From positions 70,749-134,748 of the forward strand of contig JBCBFU010000003.1 of assembly GCA_038527375.1 (NCBI GenBank): DNA of 64,000 nt, in the 5' to 3' direction. The position numbers were made by a program, and so were the translations under genes. The notes under the pieces were generated by a model that worked only from the letters and a program-made list of their open reading frames with translations, was not told the origin of the DNA and searched no databases. Shown here piece after piece: positions 42,089 to 49,781 of the stretch. Every line of letters starts with the position of its first letter. The first letter of the stretch is position 1. The DNA comes from Shimia_B sp038527375 (GTDB taxonomy: Bacteria; Pseudomonadota; Alphaproteobacteria; Rhodobacterales; Rhodobacteraceae).

Positions 42089-43768
42089 ATGCCCACACGT
42101 GTTTCAAAGCCCGTAGCTGCCGTCATTGCGGCGCTGATCACCCTGATTTCGACGCTCTCGGCGCCAGTTGCCGCGCAATCGCAGGCCGATGCGGCGGCGG
42201 GCGTGGGCGTGGTGATCGCGAGCCGGGACTATGCCGCCATCCCCGATCCCCGTGATGCACTGAGCGCGTTGGGAGCACTCCAAGGGCTGCGCGCGGCGGG
42301 GTTCGAGACGTTCCAGGGGCGCGATCTGAGCGCGGGGGAGATGGCCACGATAATGGGGCAGGTCGCAGCCGCGATGGAGCGGGGCGAGCGTCTGATCGTT
42401 TTCCTGTCCGGGCGCTACGCCATGGCCAATGGCGAGAGCTATCTGATTGCCAAGACTGGCAATGGTCTGGGCGAGTTTGGGATGGGCGCGCGTGGTCTGG
42501 CGCTGCGCGAGGTTGTGGCCCTGATGGCGCAATATCCGGGGGCGGGGCTTTTGGTTTTGGGGCACGACATGCCGACGATCCGGCTAGGCGGCGCGGAGGT
42601 TACGGAACGGTTGCTGCCCAACCCGCCACCGGGCGTTCTGGTCGTCGAAGGGCGGACGCGGGATTTGCAGACGCGGCTGACGGCGGCGCTGGCATCGAGC
42701 GATCCCGTGGGAGTGGCCGAGGTTTTTGACGGGGTGGGCGTTGTCACGGGGGTAGTGCCGAGTGTGGGCGCGTATTTCCCGGGTCAAGCGGTGGCGGGAC
42801 CTGTGGGGGACGCGGATGCGGCGGAAGATGTTGACGCCGAGTTGGAGCTCTGGCGGTTGGTGGCGGATATCAGCACGGTGGCGGCCTATCAGTCTTATCT
42901 GGACCAGTACCCTGATGGACGGTTTACCGGGCAGGCCCGGCAGCGCATCACCGCTCTGACGCCTGATCCTGTGGCCGAGGCGGAGGCGCGGGAACAGGCG
43001 CTCGATCTGACGCGGGCCGAGCGGCGCGCCATTCAGCGCAACCTGTCGGTGCTGGGGTTCAATACGCGGGGGGTGGATGGCATTTTTGGCCCCGGCACGC
43101 GGTCGGCCATCGGCGATTGGCAAACGGAACGCGGCTTTGGCGCGACGGGGTTTCTGAGCGGCAATCAGATCACCGTGCTGCGGCTGCAGGCGGATGTGCG
43201 GCGGGCCGAGATCAAGCGTGAGGAAGAGGCGCGTGCCGAGGCGGAATTGCAGGCGGACCTCGCGCTTTGGGAAGCGACGGGACAAGGGACGCGCGAGGCG
43301 GGCATGCGCCAATATCTGGAGCGGTTCCCGGAGGGGCAGTTCGCGGCAATTGCGCGCGAGCGGCTGGCCGAGATCGATGCCGCGCGCGTGGCCGAGGCCG
43401 ATGATGCCGCGTGGGCGCAGGCACAGTCGCGGGGGGATCGGGGCGGTTATCGCGCCTATCTACGGGCCTTCCCCGATGGGCAATATGTGGGTGAAGCCCG
43501 CGCGGCCCTGCGGGATCTGCAGGGAGATCAGCCCAGTGCCGATGTCGAGGCCGCACGCCGGGCAGAGGCGCAGGTGGCTGGCAATTCGGTCACGCGCGTC
43601 CTGATCGAGCGGCGATTGGCGCAGCTGGGCTACAATCCCGGGCAGATCGACGGGCGCTTTGTGGACCGGACCCGTGCGGCGCTGCGTGACTTTCAATCGA
43701 CGGCGGGTGTGCCCGTCACGGGATATGTGGATCAGCGGACGTTGGTGTCGCTTCTTGCCGCGCGGTGA
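42089..43768 (+). CDS. Exported protein with degenerate caspase-like domain and two peptidoglycan-binding domains
   Basis: The 559 residues start with a signal peptide (about 1-29). Next comes a caspase/peptidase C14-like fold (about 35-190; VGVVIASRDY, GLRAAGFETFQGRDLSAGEM, ERLIVFLSGRYAMANGESYLIA). The position of the catalytic His (normally in GHG) is Arg in SGRYA, and the Cys-containing DAC region reads VLGHDMP. Both catalytic residues therefore look lost. Two SPOR/WD-like repeats (YLDQYPDGRFTGQARQRI, YLERFPEGQFAAIARERL and YLRAFPDGQYVGEARAAL) alternate with peptidoglycan-binding type 1 domains (about 310-360 and 505-555). It is a likely periplasmic scaffold that binds cell wall. No partner is adjacent. 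Confidence 0.8.
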   Translation: MPTRVSKPVAAVIAALITLISTLSAPVAAQSQADAAAGVGVVIASRDYAAIPDPRDALSALGALQGLRAAGFETFQGRDLSAGEMATIMGQVAAAMERGERLIVFLSGRYAMANGESYLIAKTGNGLGEFGMGARGLALREVVALMAQYPGAGLLVLGHDMPTIRLGGAEVTERLLPNPPPGVLVVEGRTRDLQTRLTAALASSDPVGVAEVFDGVGVVTGVVPSVGAYFPGQAVAGPVGDADAAEDVDAELELWRLVADISTVAAYQSYLDQYPDGRFTGQARQRITALTPDPVAEAEAREQALDLTRAERRAIQRNLSVLGFNTRGVDGIFGPGTRSAIGDWQTERGFGATGFLSGNQITVLRLQADVRRAEIKREEEARAEAELQADLALWEATGQGTREAGMRQYLERFPEGQFAAIARERLAEIDAARVAEADDAAWAQAQSRGDRGGYRAYLRAFPDGQYVGEARAALRDLQGDQPSADVEAARRAEAQVAGNSVTRVLIERRLAQLGYNPGQIDGRFVDRTRAALRDFQSTAGVPVTGYVDQRTLVSLLAAR

Positions 43769-43788
43769 GCTTCAGAGACTGAGAAGTG

Positions 43789-43824
43789 AAAAGGCCGCCC
43801 CGGATAACCGGAGCGGCCTTTTTC
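43789..43824. terminator. Bidirectional terminator between the caspase-like gene and rpmJ
   Basis: AAAAGGCCGCCCCGG pairs with CCGGAGCGGCCTTTT over a 4-base loop with one mismatch, A-run on one side and T-run on the other. It can end both the plus-strand gene before it and the minus-strand rpmJ. Confidence 0.85.
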
Positions 43825-43881
43825 ATGGCTTGGTCGGCAGCAACTGCAGGGCAGGTGCCTGGGGCCAAACTGGGGGCCAGA

Positions 43882-44007
43882 TCAACCTTGGCGGGCTTTG
43901 AAGCGGCGCTGCGTCTTGTTGATGACGTAGACACGGCCTTTGCGGCGCACGACGCGGCAATCGCGGTGGCGATTTTTCAGCGAACGCAGCGAGTTCTTGA
44001 CCTTCAT
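43882..44007 (-). CDS. rpmJ: 50S ribosomal protein L36
   Basis: A 41-residue protein beginning MKVKNSLRSLKNRHRD and continuing CRVVRRKGRVYVINKTQRR, ending FKARQG. This is the alphaproteobacterial L36 form that lacks most of the zinc-binding cysteines (only one Cys remains). GGAGAGA precedes the ATG. It lies just downstream of tRNA-Val on the same strand and may share its promoter. Confidence 0.97.
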   Translation of the reverse strand: MKVKNSLRSLKNRHRDCRVVRRKGRVYVINKTQRRFKARQG

Positions 44008-44053
44008 GGTCTCTCTCCGTTTCTGGGGCCGCGGTGAAGCCCGGTTGGTTTCA

Positions 44054-44128
44054 TGGTGGGCACGACTGGGATCGAACCAGTGACCCCTTCGATGTCAACG
44101 AAGTGCTCTACCGCTGAGCTACGCGCCC
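44054..44128 (-). tRNA. tRNA-Val (anticodon GAC)
   Basis: A 75-base cloverleaf with encoded CCA. The acceptor stem is GGGCGCG with CGTGCCC (one G-T pair), the D-arm is GCTC/GAGC, the anticodon arm is CTTCG/CGAAG with loop TTGACAT (anticodon GAC), and the T-arm is ACTGG/CCAGT with TTCGATC. All parts are standard. GAC reads valine codons GUC and GUU. Confidence 0.97.
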
Positions 44129-44195
44129 GTTAACTGTTGGACCAAGCGGTCCGAAATACGAACGGGCGGTCACCCGCCCGCGTTCGTGAGGGGCC

Positions 44196-44223
44196 GTATA
44201 AATCGACGCACCGAGGGGATCAA
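44196..44223 (-). promoter_or_regulatory. Candidate promoter of tRNA-Val (and rpmJ)
   Basis: On the minus strand, TTGATC (44223-44218), 16 bases, then TTATAC (44201-44196), about 68 bases before the tRNA. The leader between them contains a GC-rich hairpin. Confidence 0.5.
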
Positions 44224-44282
44224 GGCCTTTTGGCGCGTGGTATTCGTGCTATTTGTCTGCACTGCCACAGGAAAGGGGTCAG

Positions 44283-45143
44283 ATGCCACGTCACGCATTC
44301 CAATTGTCGCGCCCGAAGGTGCAGACGACCGGCGTGATCTTTGCATCGCCGCATTCCGGGCGCGATTACCCCATGTGGTTCCTCAAGAAATCGGTTCTGG
44401 ACGAAAAGGCGATTCGGTCCAGCGAGGATGCCTTTGTGGACCGTCTGTTCGAACGCGCGCCGCAGTTTGGAGCGCCGCTTTTGACGGCGGGGGCGCCGCG
44501 GGCTTTTGTGGATCTGAACCGGGCCGCGGATGAGCTGGACCCGGCCTTGATCGAAGGGCTCAAACGCGGGCCGCACAATCCGCGCGTGGCCTCTGGCTTG
44601 GGCGTGGTGCCGCGTGTGGTGTCGAACGGGCGTGCGATTTACCGGGGAAAGATCACGCGGGACGAGGCTAACAGCCGGATCGCGAATTACTGGCGGCCCT
44701 ATCACGACACCTTGGCCGGGTTGATTTCGGATGCCCGCGCCGAGTTCGGGCAGGCTGTCGTCATTGATTGCCATTCCATGCCGCACGAGGCCATCGAGAC
44801 CGCGCGCGGCCGCGGGTCTGCGCGGGCCGATGTGGTGTTGGGCGACCGCTTTGGCGGGTCGGCGTCGGGTGAAGTGGTGGATCGGGTCGAGGCGGCCTTT
44901 GCCGCCGCAGGTCTGAAAGTGGTGCGCAACGCGCCCTTTGCGGGGGCCTTCATCGCCCAGCATTACGGACGTCCCGCGCGCAATGCCCATGTGGTGCAGG
45001 TCGAGATCGACCGCGCGCTTTATATGGACGAGACCGCGATCCTGCCGTCGCGCGAGTTCGCGAGCTTCCGCCGTTTGATGACGGATGTGATCGCCGAGAT
45101 CGTCGAGATTGGTCGCTCCAACACGGCGCTGGCTGCCGAGTAG
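44283..45143 (+). CDS. N-formylglutamate amidohydrolase family protein
   Basis: A 286-residue hydrolase of the HutG2/N-formylglutamate family. Family markers include IFASPHSGRDYP near the start, AFVDLNRAADELDP, VVIDCHSMPHEA and VVQVEIDRALYMDE; the His, Asp and Glu metal ligands are kept. Members cleave N-formyl-glutamate to glutamate and formate in histidine degradation. No hut genes are near, so the true substrate may be another N-acyl compound. The ATG at 44283 follows AGGAAAGGGG. It is convergent with dinB, 4 bases apart. Confidence 0.85.
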   Translation: MPRHAFQLSRPKVQTTGVIFASPHSGRDYPMWFLKKSVLDEKAIRSSEDAFVDRLFERAPQFGAPLLTAGAPRAFVDLNRAADELDPALIEGLKRGPHNPRVASGLGVVPRVVSNGRAIYRGKITRDEANSRIANYWRPYHDTLAGLISDARAEFGQAVVIDCHSMPHEAIETARGRGSARADVVLGDRFGGSASGEVVDRVEAAFAAAGLKVVRNAPFAGAFIAQHYGRPARNAHVVQVEIDRALYMDETAILPSREFASFRRLMTDVIAEIVEIGRSNTALAAE

Positions 45144-45147
45144 CGCG

Positions 45148-46401
45148 TCAGCGCAGGGACCGGCCTTTGACGATGGCGTCGGTGCCAAATTTCTCACGTA
45201 TTGCATCGGTGGCGCGTTCGGCCTGGGCGCGTTTGCCTGCGCCCGGGTCCAGAAGATCGCCGGAGAGGTCAGAGCTGTCTTCCGGCACGATGTCGGACAG
45301 ACCCACACCCAACAGACGGTAGGGGCTGTTGTGATCGACCTGATCAAAGAGGTCGCGGGCGGTGCGATAGATCTTGTCGGCGATTTGTGTGGCATCGCGC
45401 AGAGCCACCCGTCGCGAGATCAGGGAGTGATCGGCACGCTTGAGTTTGAGCATCACGACCCGGCCCGCGAGCCCTTTGGCTTTGGCCCGGTCGGCGACCT
45501 TTTCGGCCATGCGCCAGATGTGACCGTCAAGGATGTCCGGGTTGGCGGTGTCTTCGCCAAAGGTCGTCTCGTTCGAGATGCTTTTCATACGGCTGTCGCG
45601 GGCGACGCGGCGGCTGTCCTGTCCGCGTGCGAGGCGGTAGAGCCGTTCGCCCATGGAGCCGAAGCGGGCGTGCAGGTCCTCGCGTTCCCACCGCAGCAGG
45701 TCGGTGAAGGTGCGGATGCCTGCCTTGTCGAGTGACGCCTGCATCGCGGCCCCCACGCCCCAGATCATGCGCACAGGCTTGTCGCGCAGGAAGTCGTCTG
45801 TTTCCGCCTTGCCGATGACGGAAAACCCGCGCGGTTTGTCCAGATCGCTGGCAACCTTTGCCAGAAACTTGTTGTGCGACAAGCCGATGGATCCGGTGAG
45901 GCCCAATTCCTCGCGCATGCGTTTGACAAGGCGGGCGAGCATGACGGCGGGCGGTGCACCGTGGAGGCGGGTGGTGCCCGAGAGGTCCATGAAGGCCTCG
46001 TCCAGCGAGAGCGGTTCGATATCGGGCGTCATCTCCTCCATCATCTGGCGGATAGCGCGCGACGCCTCGACATAGGCGTCGAAACGCGGGCGGACGATCA
46101 CGGCCTCGGGGCAGAGTTTGAGCGCCTGAAACATGGGCATGGCCGATTTCACGCCCCGGATGCGCGCGACATAGCAGGCGGTGGAGACTACGCCGCGCCT
46201 GCCGCCCCCGATGATAACGGGTTTGTCGGCGAGGTCGGGATTGTCGCGTTTTTCGACCGAGGCATAAAACGCGTCGCAATCCATATGCGCGATGGACAGA
46301 TCGTAAAGTTCTGGATGCGAGATAACGCGCGGCCGCCCGCAGGCCGGGCAGCGGGGACCGGTTGCGAATTGGGTCAGGCAGTCTCGGCACAGGGCGGGCA
46401 T
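45148..46401 (-). CDS. dinB: DNA polymerase IV (DinB), with N-terminal zinc ribbon
   Basis: A Y-family translesion polymerase of 417 residues. An N-terminal zinc ribbon (Cys5, Cys8, Cys18 and Cys21 in CRDC and CPAC) precedes the catalytic palm with IAHMDCDAFYASVEK and the SLDEAFMD metal motif. The helix-hairpin-helix and little-finger domains (IGLSHNKFLAKVASDLDKP onwards) follow. The zinc-ribbon form is common in Rhodobacteraceae and differs from E. coli DinB. The C-terminal beta-clamp-binding motif is not obvious. Confidence 0.93.
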   Translation of the reverse strand: MPALCRDCLTQFATGPRCPACGRPRVISHPELYDLSIAHMDCDAFYASVEKRDNPDLADKPVIIGGGRRGVVSTACYVARIRGVKSAMPMFQALKLCPEAVIVRPRFDAYVEASRAIRQMMEEMTPDIEPLSLDEAFMDLSGTTRLHGAPPAVMLARLVKRMREELGLTGSIGLSHNKFLAKVASDLDKPRGFSVIGKAETDDFLRDKPVRMIWGVGAAMQASLDKAGIRTFTDLLRWEREDLHARFGSMGERLYRLARGQDSRRVARDSRMKSISNETTFGEDTANPDILDGHIWRMAEKVADRAKAKGLAGRVVMLKLKRADHSLISRRVALRDATQIADKIYRTARDLFDQVDHNSPYRLLGVGLSDIVPEDSSDLSGDLLDPGAGKRAQAERATDAIREKFGTDAIVKGRSLR

Positions 46402-46440
46402 GGCGTTAAACTAGGGATGGGCGGCGCGGGTCGCAAATGT

Positions 46441-46476
46441 GGGATGCCTCCGGCGGGAGTTATTTTCGAAAGATGA
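46441..46476 (+). repeat. Intergenic element, copy of a motif recurring in the window
   Basis: GGGATGCCTCCGGCGGGAGT followed by TATTTTCGAAAGATGA. It shares the pattern CTCCGG-GGAG-TATTTT-GAAAGATG with stretches near 4296-4326, 38860-38884 and 39807-39836. The same pattern is familiar from Rhodobacteraceae intergenic regions. Here it lies between two divergent genes, where no transcript should end. Confidence 0.5.
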
Positions 46477-46517
46477 AGGGTGTGGATTTCGCAATGGATT
46501 TCGCCGGGGATTTCGAC

Positions 46518-46937
46518 ATGGATTTTGTGGGCGCGAAGGTCGCGCTGTTTATCGGGGCGCGGCTGCTGGTCGTGTTGCGGGACGACAAACCGTCGATCAA
46601 CTGGCCTGCCTATTGGGACTTTCCCGGCGGCGGCCGCGAAGGGGACGAGACGCCCGAGGAGACCTGCCTTCGGGAGACACGGGAAGAGGTCGGGTTGGCG
46701 CTGTCGCCTGATGATTTCGTGTGGAAGCGCGAATGCGTGTTTTCCCCCGGTAGGGCCTCGTATTTCTTTGCGGCGCATCTGCCGGAGGGGGCCGAGCAGG
46801 ACATCGTCTTTGGCGATGAAGGTCAGCGCTGGGAGCTGTGGTCACCGGCCGATTACATGTCCCACCCCCGTGGCATACCGCATTTCAAGACCCGGCTGGC
46901 CGCCTACCTCACGGCGGCCGGACTTCACGGAATGTGA
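46518..46937 (+). CDS. NUDIX hydrolase
   Basis: A 139-residue pyrophosphohydrolase. The Nudix box of form G-x5-E-x7-R-E-U-x-E-E-x-G-U is intact (GGGREGDE, then RETREEVGL, about residues 35-57). Of three in-frame ATGs (46473, 46494 and 46518), the last is chosen. It has GGGGA seven bases upstream and gives the normal family N-terminus (MDFVGAKVALFIG), while the first lies inside the intergenic repeat element. Substrate unknown; a nucleoside di- or triphosphate derivative is typical. Confidence 0.82.
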   Translation: MDFVGAKVALFIGARLLVVLRDDKPSINWPAYWDFPGGGREGDETPEETCLRETREEVGLALSPDDFVWKRECVFSPGRASYFFAAHLPEGAEQDIVFGDEGQRWELWSPADYMSHPRGIPHFKTRLAAYLTAAGLHGM

Positions 46938-47009
46938 ACAACATATTCGCGGAATTTGAATTGCATTTGATGGCCGATCGGCGCATGTTTCCGATACGAA
47001 ACACCCCCC

Positions 47010-47192
47010 GATCGGGAGAGCGCAGGCTAACCCTGCCGCCGAAGGAGCAACCGCCCCGGTAAACTCTCAGGCATCACGGACCGGGCGGGGGACAACACTC
47101 CGGAGAGTTCCGCGCGCCGCGTGGGCACCGAAGGCGAAAGTGGCACCACGGTAATCCGGCGCGCCGCGAAACGCTCAGGTCAGGGACGGAGG
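47010..47192 (+). promoter_or_regulatory. Tandem glycine riboswitch
   Basis: Two adjacent glycine aptamers. The first has GGGAGAG, CGCCGAAGGAGCAA and AACTCTCAGGCA (47014-47094). The second has CCGGAGAG, CACCGAAGGCGAAA and AACGCTCAGGTCAGGGAC (47100-47187). Both keep the conserved core and the flanking stems. About 40 bases separate the second aptamer from the ATG at 47234. A CCCGC/GCGGG stem next to the AAGGG ribosome site could be the switching platform. Glycine binding would control the amino-acid dehydrogenase downstream. Confidence 0.93.
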
Positions 47193-47233
47193 GGGCGCAG
47201 CACCCGCAGATCGCGGGCAAGGGATGCGTCGCC

Positions 47234-48478
47234 ATGGACCATATCGCCGTTATCGGGGCCGGAATTGCCGGTATCACCACAGCCTTTCACCTGCATCAGC
47301 GGGGATTTGATGTCACTGTCATCGACCGCCAGCGATATGCGGGGATGGAGACGTCGTTCGCCAATGGCGGGCAGTTGAGCGCGTCCAATGCCGAGGTCTG
47401 GAACAGTTGGGGCACGGTCCTGAAGGGGCTGAAGTGGATGACGCGGTCCGATGCGCCGCTGCTGATGAACCCGCGCCCGTCCTGGCACAAGATCAGCTGG
47501 ATGGCGGAGTTTCTGGCCAATATCCCGCGCTATCGCCATCACACCACGCAGACCGCAGCCATGGCCGTGGCGGCGCGCCGGTCGATGGCGCAGATGGCCG
47601 ACACAGCTGGGATCGATTTTGATCTGGAGCGGCGCGGCATCCTGCACATCTATCGAAGCGCAGCCGAGTTGCGCGCGGCCGAACGTGTCTCGGCCCTGTT
47701 GGCCGCGGGCGGGTTGGAGCGGCGCACGGTGACCCCGGACGAGATGCGCCGCATAGAGCCGACCCTGCGGGGTGAGTTCGCGGGCGGCTGTTTCACCGAG
47801 ACCGACAGCACGGGCGACATTCACAAGTTCACCGCCGGGTTGGCGGCGTGGCTGCAATCCCGTGGTGTGCGGTTTGAATACGGCGCGGACGTGCGCCGGG
47901 TGGCCACGCGCGATCAGGGTGTGGAGATCGAGACCGACACGACCGCGCGGTATGACGCGGTGGTGGTGTCGGCGGGTGTCGGCAGCCGGGGGATCGCGCG
48001 CGGGTTCGGCGACCGCGTGAACATCTATCCGGTCAAAGGCTATTCGATCACCGTCATGCTGCGCGATGCGGTCAGTCAGGCGGGCGCGCCGCAGGTGTCG
48101 CTTCTGGATGACAAGACCAAGATCGTGACCTCGCGCCTTGGGGCCGGTCGGTTCCGCGTAGCGGGCACCGCCGAGTTCAACGGGGAGAACCGCGATATCC
48201 GCGCGGACCGCATTCGCCCGCTCGTCGATTGGGTCGAGGCGTGCTTTCCCGATGTGTCGACCGAGGATGTCGTGCCGTGGGCGGGTCTGCGCCCGATGAT
48301 GCCGTCGATGATGCCCCGGGTGGGGCAGGGGCGGCACGCGCGCGTGTTCTACAACACCGGGCACGGGCATCTGGGCTGGACGTTGAGCGGGGCCACATCC
48401 GAGATCGTGAGCACCCAGGTCGCGGCGGCGTTGCGGGGACGCAACCTTTCGCCCTCGGGTGGTGCTCTGGTCGCGTAA
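47234..48478 (+). CDS. dadA: DadA-type FAD-dependent D-amino-acid/glycine dehydrogenase
   Basis: A flavoprotein of the DAO/DadA family, 414 residues. The FAD motif is VIGAGIAGITTAFHL at residues 5-19. ANGGQLSASNAEVW is typical of DadA, and the second FAD contact is YNTGHGHLGWTLSGAT near the C-terminus. DadA oxidises D-amino acids, passing electrons to the respiratory chain. The glycine riboswitch immediately upstream suggests glycine or a related small amino acid is the physiological signal or substrate. The E. coli symbol is used by similarity only. Confidence 0.87.
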   Translation: MDHIAVIGAGIAGITTAFHLHQRGFDVTVIDRQRYAGMETSFANGGQLSASNAEVWNSWGTVLKGLKWMTRSDAPLLMNPRPSWHKISWMAEFLANIPRYRHHTTQTAAMAVAARRSMAQMADTAGIDFDLERRGILHIYRSAAELRAAERVSALLAAGGLERRTVTPDEMRRIEPTLRGEFAGGCFTETDSTGDIHKFTAGLAAWLQSRGVRFEYGADVRRVATRDQGVEIETDTTARYDAVVVSAGVGSRGIARGFGDRVNIYPVKGYSITVMLRDAVSQAGAPQVSLLDDKTKIVTSRLGAGRFRVAGTAEFNGENRDIRADRIRPLVDWVEACFPDVSTEDVVPWAGLRPMMPSMMPRVGQGRHARVFYNTGHGHLGWTLSGATSEIVSTQVAAALRGRNLSPSGGALVA

Positions 48479-48499
48479 ATCTTCTAAATCCGGCGTTCT

Positions 48500-48529
48500 C
48501 CCCTTATATGGTAGGCATATAATAAGGGG
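48500..48529 (+). promoter_or_regulatory. Hairpin enclosing the ribosome-binding site of the SPFH gene
   Basis: CCCCTTAT (48500-48507) pairs with ATAAGGGG (48522-48529), extended by a few A-U pairs around one bulged A, with a 7-base loop. The purine part AAGGGG is the only ribosome site for the ATG at 48539. The hairpin may also end the dadA transcript, though no T-run follows. Confidence 0.5.
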
Positions 48530-48538
48530 ACACATCAC

Positions 48539-49432
48539 ATGGATTTCGAAACGCTTGTCATGGAGTTCTTGGGGCAAAATGCCTTCCTCCTCCTGTTGGC
48601 GCTGTTCATCATTATCTGCATCTTTCTGGGCATCCGGATCGTGCCGCAGTCCGAGAAGTTCGTGGTTGAACGGTTTGGACGGCTGCGGTCGGTTCTGGGG
48701 CCGGGGATCAACCTGATCATTCCGTTTCTGGACAAGGTCGCGCACCGCGTTTCCATTCTGGAGCGGCAATTGCCCACCATGAGCCAGGACGCGATCACCA
48801 CCGACAACGTGTTGGTGCAGGTGGAGACGAGCGTGTTTTACCGCGTGATCGAACCCGAAAAGACCGTGTACCGGATCCGCGACATTGATGCGGCCATCCA
48901 GACGACGGTCGCGGGCATTGTCCGCTCCGAGATCGGTCGACTGGAGTTGGACGAGGTTCAGACGAACCGATCCACCCTAACGGCCACCATCAAGGACAGC
49001 CTCGCGACAGTTGTCGATGACTGGGGGATCGAGGTCACGCGCGCCGAACTTTTGGACGTGAACCTCGATGCCCAGACCCGGCAGGCGATGCTGCAGCAGT
49101 TGAACGCGGAACGTGCGCGGCGGGCGCAAGTGACCGAGGCCGAAGGGCAAAAACGGTCGGTTGAACTGGCCGCCGATGCCGAGCTTTACGCCGCCGAGCG
49201 GGCCGCCGAGGCGCGCCGCGTGCAGGCGGATGCGGAGGCTTATGCCACCAAGGCCGTTGCCGCGGCGATTGCCGAAAACGGGCTGGAGGCGGCGCAATAC
49301 CAAGTCGCCCTGAAACAGGTCGAGGCGCTGAATGCGCTGGGCAACGGCGCGGGCAAGCAGACGGTCGTTCTGCCGGCCAACGCGATCGAGGCCTTTGGCG
49401 ATGCCTTCAAGATGCTTAAAGGAGGCGCGTGA
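48539..49432 (+). CDS. SPFH/Band 7 (stomatin/QmcA-like) membrane protein
   Basis: A 297-residue protein with one N-terminal membrane helix (about residues 14-33), an SPFH domain (SEKFVVERFGRLRSVLGPGI to about residue 190) and a long Ala/Glu/Arg-rich coiled-coil (about 195-255). It belongs to the stomatin/QmcA group that forms microdomain complexes. It is followed 1 base later by an NfeD-type gene, its usual partner. Translation may be limited by a hairpin at the ribosome site. The E. coli homologue has been linked to protease and membrane stress control. Confidence 0.92.
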   Translation: MDFETLVMEFLGQNAFLLLLALFIIICIFLGIRIVPQSEKFVVERFGRLRSVLGPGINLIIPFLDKVAHRVSILERQLPTMSQDAITTDNVLVQVETSVFYRVIEPEKTVYRIRDIDAAIQTTVAGIVRSEIGRLELDEVQTNRSTLTATIKDSLATVVDDWGIEVTRAELLDVNLDAQTRQAMLQQLNAERARRAQVTEAEGQKRSVELAADAELYAAERAAEARRVQADAEAYATKAVAAAIAENGLEAAQYQVALKQVEALNALGNGAGKQTVVLPANAIEAFGDAFKMLKGGA

Positions 49433-49433
49433 G

Positions 49434-49718
49434 ATGAGCTATCTGTTCGCATGGTGGGTCTGGGCCGCCGGGGCGGTGGTCTTGGCCATCTTCGAGGTGA
49501 TGGTGCCCGCCGTGATCTTTCTGGGCTTTGCCCTGGGGGCGGGGGCGATTGCCATCCTGTTGGCCGTGGCGGGTCCTGCGGCGGTGGGCGGTTCGGTGCC
49601 GTGGCTGATGGTGGCCTTTGCCGTCGCCTCTTTGATCTGCTGGCTTGTGCTGCGTTATGTGTTCCGGCTGCGCAGCGGTGGGCAGGTCAAGGTGTTTGAA
49701 CACGACATCAACGACTGA
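49434..49718 (+). CDS. NfeD-like membrane protein (short form)
   Basis: A 94-residue protein with three or four hydrophobic segments (WVWAAGAVVLAIFEVMVPAV, FLGFALGAGAIAILLAV and MVAFAVASLICWLVLRYVF). This is the membrane part of NfeD/YbbK proteins, without the OB-fold domain, which is shorter than normal. AAAGGAGG supports the ATG. Pairing with the SPFH protein upstream is the standard arrangement. It is followed by a terminator. Confidence 0.85.
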   Translation: MSYLFAWWVWAAGAVVLAIFEVMVPAVIFLGFALGAGAIAILLAVAGPAAVGGSVPWLMVAFAVASLICWLVLRYVFRLRSGGQVKVFEHDIND

Positions 49719-49736
49719 ATTTGCGCGATGCGCATG

Positions 49737-49767
49737 AAGGCCCCGGTGCAGCGAGCGCCGGGGCCTT
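49737..49767. terminator. Bidirectional terminator between the NfeD-like and symporter genes
   Basis: AAGGCCCCGG pairs with CCGGGGCCTT over an 11-base loop, with GAAGG on one side and TTTGT on the other. Confidence 0.8.
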
Positions 49768-49781
49768 TGTCTTGCCGGTCG

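Noticed and set aside
47234..48478. Glycine oxidase ThiO of thiamine synthesis
   Set aside because: No thiamine genes or TPP riboswitch are nearby, and the ANGGQLSASNAEVW start and length match DadA-type dehydrogenases better.
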